A DNA stretch of 64,000 nt from Clostridium mediterraneense (GTDB taxonomy: Bacteria; Bacillota; Clostridia; Clostridiales; Clostridiaceae): NCBI RefSeq assembly GCF_900091705.1, contig NZ_LT594785.1:1933830-1997829 (forward strand). Reading direction: 5' to 3'. Below the pieces are notes generated by a model. It was not told the DNA's origin. It did not search any database and saw only the letters and a list, made by a program, of their open reading frames with translations. The position numbers and the translations under genes were made by a program. Below, piece by piece: positions 18,708 to 26,601 of the stretch (position 1 is the first letter of the stretch; each line of letters opens with the position of its first letter).

Positions 18708-19562
18708 TTAATAAATTATTACAGTTGTTTTATCTGGTATATTTTCATATACCCATTTTGCATTAACTGTTTGTAATCTTACACATCCATGACTTAAAGC
18801 TTGTCCTAGTCTTGAATCTATTACATACTTTCCAGTTGAATTATATAATATAGAATGATAATAATAACCTCCTTTAATTCTTGTAGCATATTTAGCCATA
18901 TATAGATTTGTCCCAAAGGATGGTTTTCTTCCATTTATATAAAATGTTCCTTTTATAGTTGGAGTTGATGGCTTCCCAACAGTGCATCTCCACTTATATA
19001 ATTGAATAAATTTACCCTTATTTTTCTTAAAAACATAAGTATATTTATTTTTTAAATCTGTAATCATCAAATAATCAGTAGGACTTTTTATATTATTATT
19101 AAAAATAAATTTATTTATATCAGTATAGAAATTGCTATAATCCAGCTTTCCTGGGTCATTTCCATCATCAGATAAAAAATAATTAAAAACATAACCCTTT
19201 TTATCATCATATATTACCTTGCTCCAATCTCCCTCAACTTCTAAAACCTCAACTCTAGATTTCTTAGGAATTACATCTATTACCTTAGAAACTGTATTTT
19301 TATCTTGTCTAAGATTTAAATTACTCCATGCATATTTACTTCTTGAAACAAATTTTTTATCTATATATCCAATTTTTCCTTTATATATAGCCTTAATCCA
19401 CTCTTCCTCTTCATCTATAACTTCAAACTTAGAATCTGTTGGTATTGTCTCAACTATATTTGATGTTAAAGATTTTTCAGACATTAAGTTCAAATCACTA
19501 AGTGCATATTTATATATTATATCCTTCCCTATTCTAAAGAATCTTTTTAGCAAACTCATCAT
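18708..19562 (-). CDS. L,D-transpeptidase with two SH3 domains
   Basis: YkuD-type peptidoglycan L,D-transpeptidase, 284 aa. Two bacterial SH3 domains (~17-75 and ~76-132) bind the wall; the catalytic domain (~160-284) ends with the SHGCVRL motif (H258, nucleophile C260). Such enzymes make 3-3 crosslinks or attach proteins to peptidoglycan and give resistance to most beta-lactams. Odd point: the N-terminus has no clear signal peptide, only a short basic/hydrophobic start (MMSLLKRFFRIGKDIIY). AAGGGAAG precedes two adjacent ATG codons. The gene stands alone. Confidence 0.88.
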   Translation of the reverse strand: MMSLLKRFFRIGKDIIYKYALSDLNLMSEKSLTSNIVETIPTDSKFEVIDEEEEWIKAIYKGKIGYIDKKFVSRSKYAWSNLNLRQDKNTVSKVIDVIPKKSRVEVLEVEGDWSKVIYDDKKGYVFNYFLSDDGNDPGKLDYSNFYTDINKFIFNNNIKSPTDYLMITDLKNKYTYVFKKNKGKFIQLYKWRCTVGKPSTPTIKGTFYINGRKPSFGTNLYMAKYATRIKGGYYYHSILYNSTGKYVIDSRLGQALSHGCVRLQTVNAKWVYENIPDKTTVIIY

Positions 19563-19723
19563 TATCTTCCCTTACTTTATTCTTTAGATATATTTTATGA
19601 ATTTAAATCTTATATGTACTTTATAAGATTTATAGAAATAAAATTCTTTATATATAAAAATGTTTATGTACAAATATTTTTATTAATCATATTATATTGT
19701 AGAGTTCTATTATCGAGGTACTA

Positions 19724-20128
19724 ATGAAAAGGAAAGAATTTGAAGAACAAGTTGAAGAATTTATCGAACAATTGGATTTAAGCATAGCTGAACAAGAAAA
19801 ACTTGGCTCTTTTCTTATTTCAATAGGTTATACTCAATTTTTCCGTGGAGCTGATATTGAAATAATGGAAATCTTAGAAGGCGAAGAAAGTTGTCAATCT
19901 CCAGCAGCTGTTACACTCTTTGGGCAATTACTAGTATTAATAGGCTATATAATATTATGGTCAGTAGCAAATCAAAGATTAAAAGCAAGAGCCCTCAGTA
20001 ACAACTGCACTGAAGAACATTTCTGCTTATCTCCATATGTTAAAATCGCCAATGCCTATTTATTAAGTATTATTGCTAACGCTATGAGATTTGAAGCATT
20101 CTCTGAAATATTATGCCTTGAAGGTTAG
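19724..20128 (+). CDS. Conserved clostridial hypothetical protein (paralogue-like to 47768-48184)
   Basis: A 134-aa protein of unknown function. An acidic N-terminus (EEQVEEFIEQL) is followed by a central hydrophobic segment 'TLFGQLLVLIGYIILW' and a second weaker one near the C-terminus (IANAYLLSIIANAM). The central segment resembles 'AIGNWLLLLGQSMLTYNSQ' in the protein at 47768-48184, which suggests a shared family. GAGGT precedes the ATG by 4 nt. No partner genes. Confidence 0.65.
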   Translation: MKRKEFEEQVEEFIEQLDLSIAEQEKLGSFLISIGYTQFFRGADIEIMEILEGEESCQSPAAVTLFGQLLVLIGYIILWSVANQRLKARALSNNCTEEHFCLSPYVKIANAYLLSIIANAMRFEAFSEILCLEG

Positions 20129-20203
20129 CTTAAATACACAGTACAAAATTTTAACTAAAATATGTTGTAATCTTATTTATAACTTTATAGATATTGGCAT
20201 TTT

Positions 20204-20245
20204 AAAAAACTCCCGAAAACTTATATTAGTTTCCGAGAGTTTTTT
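20204..20245 (+). terminator. Intrinsic terminator
   Basis: Hairpin AAAAAACTCCCGAAAAC / GTTTCCGAGAGTTTTT (one mismatch, 8-nt loop), ending in a T run, 76 bp after the stop at 20128. Confidence 0.8.
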
Positions 20246-20338
20246 AATTTTACTAGAAATTAAAAATATAATTATGTATAATAATATAACAAATAATTAC
20301 AGTATTATAATTTTATTCATTTTAAAGGATGTGTAGAT

Positions 20339-20905
20339 ATGCATATGAAAAGAATACTAGGGCTTAGCTGTCTCATTTTATCATTATTTTTTTATATAAA
20401 TTATTCAAATAATGATACTTATGGTAATAATCAAACTCAGATATTGAATTCTTTAGGAAAATCAAATTTACTTAATACAATAAATAAAGACAAGCTATCA
20501 TTAATTGATACTATATCTATTGAGAACACGAAAATAGTTGGATTTTCTACTGATACTTCTAATGGAGTCGCCGTTTATGAAAAAAATAAATTAGGAAATT
20601 ATATTATGAATGAAGCAGCGATAGCAGATACAGATAATATTAATCTTGGAGCCTCTACCTATAGAATAAGCTATAAAAATCAACAAGATTTAAAAAATAG
20701 TAACTATGGATATGCTGTAATATCTAATGGTGAAAATGTCTCTTATGTAGAAATAATTATTAATAATAAATATAAATATTCAAAAAAGTTAGAATTAGAA
20801 AAACCATCATTAACTATCATTAAAGAAGAATTACCTGATTCTGAAAAAAAGGAAATGAAAGTTGATATTAAATACTATGATATAAATAATAAGCAAATAC
20901 TTTAA
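20339..20905 (+). CDS. Hypothetical secreted or membrane-anchored protein
   Basis: 188 aa with an N-terminal hydrophobic signal/anchor (KRILGLSCLILSLFFYINYS) and then a soluble domain of mixed alpha/beta character (e.g. 'GFSTDTSNGVAVYEKN', 'YAVISNGENVSYVEIIIN'). A Cys at position 12 lies inside the hydrophobic stretch but does not form a convincing lipobox. The family is not recognised. AAAGGA lies 9 nt before the first ATG; a second ATG two codons on is also possible. The following 20906-21103 stretch shows nothing beyond AT-rich spacer. Confidence 0.6.
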   Translation: MHMKRILGLSCLILSLFFYINYSNNDTYGNNQTQILNSLGKSNLLNTINKDKLSLIDTISIENTKIVGFSTDTSNGVAVYEKNKLGNYIMNEAAIADTDNINLGASTYRISYKNQQDLKNSNYGYAVISNGENVSYVEIIINNKYKYSKKLELEKPSLTIIKEELPDSEKKEMKVDIKYYDINNKQIL

Positions 20906-21103
20906 ACAAACAAGCAGTCTAAAATATGCATTTTGTAGTAACCGGACAAGTATACCTATTCACTTTTTAACCTTATCTAATCGTATTAATTTAATTAAGA
21001 TATATTTTAAATTACTATAACTATAAAATAAATAGCTTAAAAAATCATTAAATTAAATAACTATAATATAAGAATAAATATTACTAAATTAGGGGTGAAA
21101 TTT

Positions 21104-21280
21104 ATGGGAAGTACTAAAAATGATACTCAAGGTACTTATCTTGCTCTAGGAATGTGTTTTGGAGTAAGCTTTGGTATAATATTTGATAATATTGCTTTAG
21201 GGATAAGTCTAGGGCTTTTAATTGGCCTATTAATTGATACCAGTATAAGTAAAAAAAATAATACTGATACTAAAGAATAA
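21104..21280 (+). CDS. Small glycine-rich membrane protein
   Basis: 58 aa. Two Gly-rich helices (YLALGMCFGVSFGIIF and ALGISLGLLIGLLID) joined by a short DN turn, flanked by polar ends; resembles the glycine-zipper type of helical-hairpin membrane protein. ATG at 21104 is preceded by AGGGGTG at 6 nt; the GTG at 21095 overlaps that ribosome binding site and is rejected. Function unknown. Confidence 0.65.
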   Translation: MGSTKNDTQGTYLALGMCFGVSFGIIFDNIALGISLGLLIGLLIDTSISKKNNTDTKE

Positions 21281-21292
21281 CTATTGGTGCAA

Positions 21293-21320
21293 TAAAAAAA
21301 GGCTGTATATGCACAGCCTT
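21293..21320. terminator. Bidirectional terminator
   Basis: Stem AGGCTGT / ACAGCCT with loop ATATGC, with an A run on the left and T's on the right, between the convergent genes ending at 21280 and 21346. On the minus strand it is followed by TTTTTTT. Confidence 0.8.
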
Positions 21321-21345
21321 TCTAAATAAAGATATATATTTAAAC

Positions 21346-22989
21346 TTAAGCCATAATCAAATTATCCAATTCTCCAAAGTCATTACCAGTTACAACCAAT
21401 ATATCCTCCGGTAGTAAAATAGTTGATCCATTTGGAATTATTACATTATTTTGACGTTTTATCATTACTATAAGAACTCCATTTAGTATATCAAGATCCG
21501 TTAGAGATTTATTTACTAATGGACTTTCTTTATCTACAGTAAACTCCATAAGTTTTGTACTCTTTTCTTCTTTATATTGATTAAGTTTATCAAAATTATT
21601 TCCTGTAACAACAAGTCTATCTCCAGCAAGTATAACAGTAGATCCATTTGGAACCAATACATCACCCTTACGCTTTATCATTACTATAAGAATATCTTCG
21701 GGTATATTAGCATCCATTATAGTTTTATTAGCCATACTACTGCCCTTATCAACTGTTACTTCCATAAGCTTTGTACTATTTTCTTCTTCATAATCATTAA
21801 ATGTCTTTAATACTGATGATTTATCATCTATTAAGTCTAGCTTTTTAGCTATCTTAGGTATAAGTGTACCCTGTACTGCAACAGAAAATAATGCTACAAA
21901 GAATATTATATGAAATACATCATTTTGTATAGGAACTCCATAAGTCACTGCATATATTGCAAAAACTATTGATGCAGCACCTCTAAGACCTACCCATGAT
22001 ATAAAAATCTGCTGTTTTACAGGTACCTTAAACCAAGTTAATATACTAAAGATTGCTATTGGTCTAGCTATAAAAATCATAAATATAGATATGATAACAC
22101 CTTTTCCCATAACTAAAGGTATTCTTGATGGAAATGCTAATAATCCTAATAAGAAAAATAACATTATCTGCATTATCCATGAAATACCATCAAAGAATTG
22201 AAATATACTTTTCTTATGTGGTATTTTACTATTTCCTATAATAATTCCTGCAATATAAACACTTAAATAACCATTTCCCCCTAAGGATTCACTTAAAGCA
22301 TATGATAATACAGCTATTGCAGTAATAAATATTGGATAAAATCCTTCTATCTCAAAATTCACACGCCTTAATAAATAAATTGTACCTTTAGCTAATAAAA
22401 CAGCTGATACAATTCCCACTATTACCTGACTTAATAACATAGGAATTATAGTATCATATCCTTGGCTTCCTATTAATCCTAGTATTATTACAGTTAACAT
22501 ATATGCACAAGGGTCATTACTTCCACTCTCAATTTCTAATATTGAAGCAATTGAACCTTTTAAATTTAATTTTTGAGAACGTAATATAGCAAAAACTGAT
22601 GCAGCATCAGTAGATGCAACTATTGAACCTATAAGTAATCCTTCAAGTAAAGTAGTCTTAAACACCATAAAGCAAAATAGACCAGTTAAGCCTGCTGTTA
22701 TAACAACCCCTAAAGTTGAAAGTAATACTGATGGTACTGCTGCTGGTTTTGCCATCTTCCAGTTAGTACCGAAACCTCCATAAAACATTATAAAAATTAG
22801 ACCAGTAGAACATAACTGCCTTGCTAATTCATAATCATCAAAATATATACCAACAACCCCATCAGAACCTGATAGCATTCCAAGTATCATAAAAATCAAG
22901 AGTATAGGCACACCAAACTTATATAATATTTTACTAGAAGTTATACACACTAATAATACTAGTGCACAAATAATCATTAACTTTATCAA
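21346..22989 (-). CDS. NhaP/CvrA-type K+(Na+)/H+ antiporter with two RCK_C domains
   Basis: CPA1-family cation/proton antiporter, 547 aa. About 12-13 membrane helices (residues ~1-390) include the family stretches 'IASTDAASVFAILR' and 'ESGSNDPCAYML' (ion-binding Asp region). The cytoplasmic tail carries two tandem RCK_C (TrkA_C) domains, ~400-470 and ~475-547, that are near copies of each other. RCK_C domains bind nucleotides, in Firmicutes often cyclic di-AMP (family knowledge). Start TTG at 22989 is favoured: GGGGG lies exactly 6 nt upstream, while the next ATG (22977) is 18 nt away. Confidence 0.88.
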   Translation of the reverse strand: MIKLMIICALVLLVCITSSKILYKFGVPILLIFMILGMLSGSDGVVGIYFDDYELARQLCSTGLIFIMFYGGFGTNWKMAKPAAVPSVLLSTLGVVITAGLTGLFCFMVFKTTLLEGLLIGSIVASTDAASVFAILRSQKLNLKGSIASILEIESGSNDPCAYMLTVIILGLIGSQGYDTIIPMLLSQVIVGIVSAVLLAKGTIYLLRRVNFEIEGFYPIFITAIAVLSYALSESLGGNGYLSVYIAGIIIGNSKIPHKKSIFQFFDGISWIMQIMLFFLLGLLAFPSRIPLVMGKGVIISIFMIFIARPIAIFSILTWFKVPVKQQIFISWVGLRGAASIVFAIYAVTYGVPIQNDVFHIIFFVALFSVAVQGTLIPKIAKKLDLIDDKSSVLKTFNDYEEENSTKLMEVTVDKGSSMANKTIMDANIPEDILIVMIKRKGDVLVPNGSTVILAGDRLVVTGNNFDKLNQYKEEKSTKLMEFTVDKESPLVNKSLTDLDILNGVLIVMIKRQNNVIIPNGSTILLPEDILVVTGNDFGELDNLIMA

Positions 22990-23122
22990 AAAATTCCCCC
23001 TTTCTTTTTAATACAGAAAATATATATTTTATATACTTTTATTATAAGTAATTTTTTAATTTTAGATTCGAGAATTTAAAAATTTAATTTTTTATTTATA
23101 TTTTTTATTTATATATAAAAAT

Positions 23123-23154
23123 AAAACTATATAAGAAAAAACTTATATAGTTTT
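23123..23154 (-). terminator. Intrinsic terminator of the catalase gene
   Basis: Stem AAAACTATATAAG / CTTATATAGTTTT with a 6-nt loop, followed on the minus strand by ATTTTTAT. It lies 12 bp downstream of the catalase stop. Confidence 0.75.
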
Positions 23155-23165
23155 ATTAAATATAT

Positions 23166-24617
23166 TTATATTCTTGCTCTTACTTCTCTTCCTAAAGTTT
23201 CATCTACATTATCTAGGTATTTTAAAATAACAGAAGATACTCTTCTATCAACAGTTGAAAGACTATCTGATAAGTTTTCAATTATAGTTTGTCTTTCTTC
23301 ACAAGGAAGAGAGTTAAAGAATCTACCTGCTTGTACAAAATCATCTTCCCCATTAGTATTTATAGATTTTCTAACTTCATAACCTCTAACATATTCTTTT
23401 GTCTTAGGAAATCTATCTGGATGAACTCTTGGTTGATTATCTTGAAGTATATTAGGACTATATGCAAGTCCTTCTAGTAATTCAGTTTGCATTTGTCCAT
23501 CTCTTTCATTATTTATAACTTTTCTTATTGGTTTATTTATATCTAATTGCTGAAAATTAGTTCCTATTCTATATCTTTGAGCATCATGATATGCAAACAA
23601 TCTACCTTGTAATAATTTATCATTAGATACTTCTATTCCTGGTACTAAATTAGCTGGACTAAATGCTAATTGCTCTACTTGTGAGAAAAAATTCTTTGGA
23701 GAATCAGTTAAAGTTAATCTCCCAACAAGTTCTAACGGAAAATCTTCTTCTGACCACATCTTTGTTGGATCTAATGGATTATAAGGAAGTACATTTGCCA
23801 TTAATGGATCCATTATTTGAACATATAAATCATAATGAACCTCTTCTCCTTTATCTAAAGTACCATATAGTTCTCTAGTTGCAACATCTGGATTTTCTCC
23901 TGCGAGCCTTGTCGCTTCTTTAGCACTAATAGTTTCATCACCAGCAAGTGGATACCAATGATACTTTATATAATATTTATTACCTGCTTTATTAACCCAT
24001 TGATATGTGTTAATCCCAAAACCCGGCATCTTAATATAGCTTTTTCTAGTCCCTCTATCACTAAAAAGATGTAAAATTACATGCATTGCCTCTGGTTGCT
24101 GAGCAATAAAATCCCAAAATGTATTTATATCAGCAAGATTATTAGCTGGATAGTTTTTAAATGCATGAACCATATCAGGAAATCTTATTGCATCTTTAAT
24201 AAAAAATACAGGAAAATCTAAACCAACAATATCATAATTACCTTCTCGTGTATAAAATTTAATTGCAAATCCTCTTCCATCTCTTGATGTCTCTGGAGAA
24301 CCTACCTCTCCTGTAACAAGAGAAAATCTAACTGCTATAGGTGTAGTCTCCTTAAGATTAGTAAAAACATCTGCTTTAGTATACTTCTCCATATTATTGT
24401 ATAATTTAAAATATCCAAAGGCACCTGAACCTTTTGCATGTACTACTCTAGGTGGTATTCTTTCTCTTGTTATATGAGCTATTTTATCTATAAATTGCTG
24501 ATCCTTTAATAAAATCGGTCCATCCTCTCCAACTGTTAAAACATCAGTATCATTATATATTGGTTCTCCCTCATTTGTAGTCATGTATCTATTTTTACAT
24601 TCTTCCTCTCTATTCAT
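23166..24617 (-). CDS. katA: Haem catalase
   Basis: Monofunctional haem catalase of the small-subunit type (483 aa), which removes hydrogen peroxide. The distal His (H60 in RVVHAKGSGAFGYF), the Arg/Phe-rich haem pocket and the proximal haem-ligand Tyr in 'LFAYHDAQRYRIG' are present. Odd point: the usual 'VGNN(T/L)PVFF' is 'VGLDFPVFF', so the conserved distal Asn is Leu at about 133. Start ATG follows AGGAG at a good distance. Single-gene unit with its own terminator and a PerR-like palindrome upstream. Catalase is unusual in Clostridium and needs haem, whose source is not visible here. Confidence 0.9.
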   Translation of the reverse strand: MNREEECKNRYMTTNEGEPIYNDTDVLTVGEDGPILLKDQQFIDKIAHITRERIPPRVVHAKGSGAFGYFKLYNNMEKYTKADVFTNLKETTPIAVRFSLVTGEVGSPETSRDGRGFAIKFYTREGNYDIVGLDFPVFFIKDAIRFPDMVHAFKNYPANNLADINTFWDFIAQQPEAMHVILHLFSDRGTRKSYIKMPGFGINTYQWVNKAGNKYYIKYHWYPLAGDETISAKEATRLAGENPDVATRELYGTLDKGEEVHYDLYVQIMDPLMANVLPYNPLDPTKMWSEEDFPLELVGRLTLTDSPKNFFSQVEQLAFSPANLVPGIEVSNDKLLQGRLFAYHDAQRYRIGTNFQQLDINKPIRKVINNERDGQMQTELLEGLAYSPNILQDNQPRVHPDRFPKTKEYVRGYEVRKSINTNGEDDFVQAGRFFNSLPCEERQTIIENLSDSLSTVDRRVSSVILKYLDNVDETLGREVRARI

Positions 24618-24644
24618 TGAAAGCTCCTATAATAATATTATTTA

Positions 24645-24658
24645 TTATAATATTATAA
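24645..24658. promoter_or_regulatory. PerR/Fur-like palindrome upstream of the catalase gene
   Basis: TTATAATATTATAA is a perfect 14-bp palindrome 28 bp upstream of the catalase ATG. It resembles the PerR box TTATAATnATTATAA but lacks the central base. Peroxide control would make sense for catalase. The region is nearly pure A/T, so the match may be partly chance. Confidence 0.4.
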
Positions 24659-24726
24659 AAATTAAAAGCTATATATTCTTTAAAAAGTATTTATAATAAG
24701 CCTAAAAATAATATCTTATATTCCTT

Positions 24727-26601
24727 TTATTTAAATAAGTTTTTTATCTTATCAAAGAAGCCTACTTTTTCTTCTTGCTTCTTCTCTACTTTCTTTTCTT
24801 CTTTTTTAGTTATTCCCTTAGTTTTCATAACAAATTGTACCTCATTTATTTCTCCATTTTCTTTAGCTACAAATGAATCTGCCTTAAAATCTTCATTTTT
24901 AAATTTATCTAATGTATTATTTACTGTTTCCTCTACTTCTCCATCCATTCCACTAGTTCTATTTTTCATTTCATCTGTTCCATTCTTTAATTTAGCTGCC
25001 CCATCATTTAATGCTGATGTTCCATTATATAAAATATTTGCTCCATTATTTATAGTTACAACACCTTGTGAAAGTTCACTAATTCCTTTATATACATCTT
25101 CATATCCATTGAGTATACTTCCATAAGCACTTGTATAATTTTCAACACTCTTATCTAAAGTACTATAATTTTTACTTATTAAATCTAGTCCATTTTTTAA
25201 TTCCGATAAACTACTTAAAAATCCTGAGAATTGTGAAATAGCTGGATTAATCTTTTGACTATAAGTACTACTTAATCCTTGTATAGCACTATATTGTGAA
25301 TTAAGTGCCTGATTTATTTGACTATTTTCAGAAGTAATATTTGAAGAATACGCACTTGTAGCACCATTTATACTATCAAATAAACTGATGTAAGCATTAG
25401 CAAGTGCTGCATTTTCTCCCTCTAAACTATTCTTCGCTAAATTATAAGCTTCTATATAACTTCCGTTCCCTGTTATAGAACTTAAAGTTCCACCAAAATT
25501 ACTTAATCCTCCTTTTATGCTTTGATCCATTTGAGCTGTAGATTTCACTAAATTATCCATAGCACTAGCATAATCACTGCTACCAGAAGCTAAAGTATTA
25601 ATACTAGTAATTAAAGTATCCAAATTATCAAGACCTGAATTTACTGTACCTAAAGCTTTTAACATTTCCTTAGAACCACCATTTAATTTATCTGATGCTT
25701 CATTTAATGTTTTCATAGCTCCTCTTAATGTTTTTGAACCCTCTTGTAATTTTTCAGCTCCACTTTTTAAAGTACCACTCCCATCTAACAGAGCTTTACT
25801 TCCTTTTAATAAATCTCCACTTCCATTAAATAATCCAGAAGAACCATTACTAATTTTATCTATACCATCAGTTAATTCACTAAGCTTATCTCCTATTTCT
25901 GAAGTATCTATACCATCAATAGACATTTTCATAGGAACTGCATTAATTGTTATAGGGTCTAATTCAAAATTAGTTATATCAGTTTCTACACTAAACTCCT
26001 TTTCACTTCCTGCTAAAATATTATAAGTTAATTGCTTATTACTACCTACATTTGCAGTCATTGCACCTTCTGACTTAATATTTTTGCATTTTTCACTATC
26101 AAAAGTTATTACCATCTGTAAAATATAATTATCAAAAAACTTATCATCAACATCTTTATTATCCTTGATTGATGCTTCTATTTTTAATTTACCATTCTTA
26201 CCTAAAAGAGAATCTGGTTCTACCTTTTCTCCATTTAAGTAATAAGTAAATTTAATATTCCAAGGGATTTGCTTACTTTCTAAATCTCCTTGATAATAAA
26301 ATTTCCCCTTTTTATCACTTTTAAAACTAAGTTTTTTCCCATCAACTTTTATTTTTTCACCTGTACTTAAATTTTTTATAGATGAATACTTTCCATAATC
26401 AGTTATATTCATTGCTGAGCCTGTCTCAAACTCATTAACTACATAAATATTTTTGACCTCTCCATTATCTTGTAAATTTATATATACATTTTCATCTTTA
26501 TTATATTTATTAACTTCTGCTGCATTTGAGATTATAGAACTTGAAAGTAAAACTGTAATAGACATAGAAATAGGTAAAATTGTTTTTAATGTTTTATTCA
26601 T
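24727..26601 (-). CDS. Secreted coiled partner protein of the MMPL exporter (YhgE-like heptad repeats)
   Basis: 624 aa. Signal peptide (1-28, ending SNAAEVN), a beta-rich N-terminal region (~30-235), then a long helical region with the 'LxxGSxxLxxGxxxL' heptad pattern (e.g. 'SGLFNGSGDLLKGSKALLDG') seen in YhgE/Pip-type proteins, and a charged Lys/Glu C-terminus. No membrane helices after the signal peptide. It overlaps the MMPL gene stop by 8 bp (ATGAATAA), so both are translated together and probably form one export or adhesion complex. The upstream ATG at 26613 directly abuts the Shine-Dalgarno sequence and is rejected. Confidence 0.78.
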   Translation of the reverse strand: MNKTLKTILPISMSITVLLSSSIISNAAEVNKYNKDENVYINLQDNGEVKNIYVVNEFETGSAMNITDYGKYSSIKNLSTGEKIKVDGKKLSFKSDKKGKFYYQGDLESKQIPWNIKFTYYLNGEKVEPDSLLGKNGKLKIEASIKDNKDVDDKFFDNYILQMVITFDSEKCKNIKSEGAMTANVGSNKQLTYNILAGSEKEFSVETDITNFELDPITINAVPMKMSIDGIDTSEIGDKLSELTDGIDKISNGSSGLFNGSGDLLKGSKALLDGSGTLKSGAEKLQEGSKTLRGAMKTLNEASDKLNGGSKEMLKALGTVNSGLDNLDTLITSINTLASGSSDYASAMDNLVKSTAQMDQSIKGGLSNFGGTLSSITGNGSYIEAYNLAKNSLEGENAALANAYISLFDSINGATSAYSSNITSENSQINQALNSQYSAIQGLSSTYSQKINPAISQFSGFLSSLSELKNGLDLISKNYSTLDKSVENYTSAYGSILNGYEDVYKGISELSQGVVTINNGANILYNGTSALNDGAAKLKNGTDEMKNRTSGMDGEVEETVNNTLDKFKNEDFKADSFVAKENGEINEVQFVMKTKGITKKEEKKVEKKQEEKVGFFDKIKNLFK

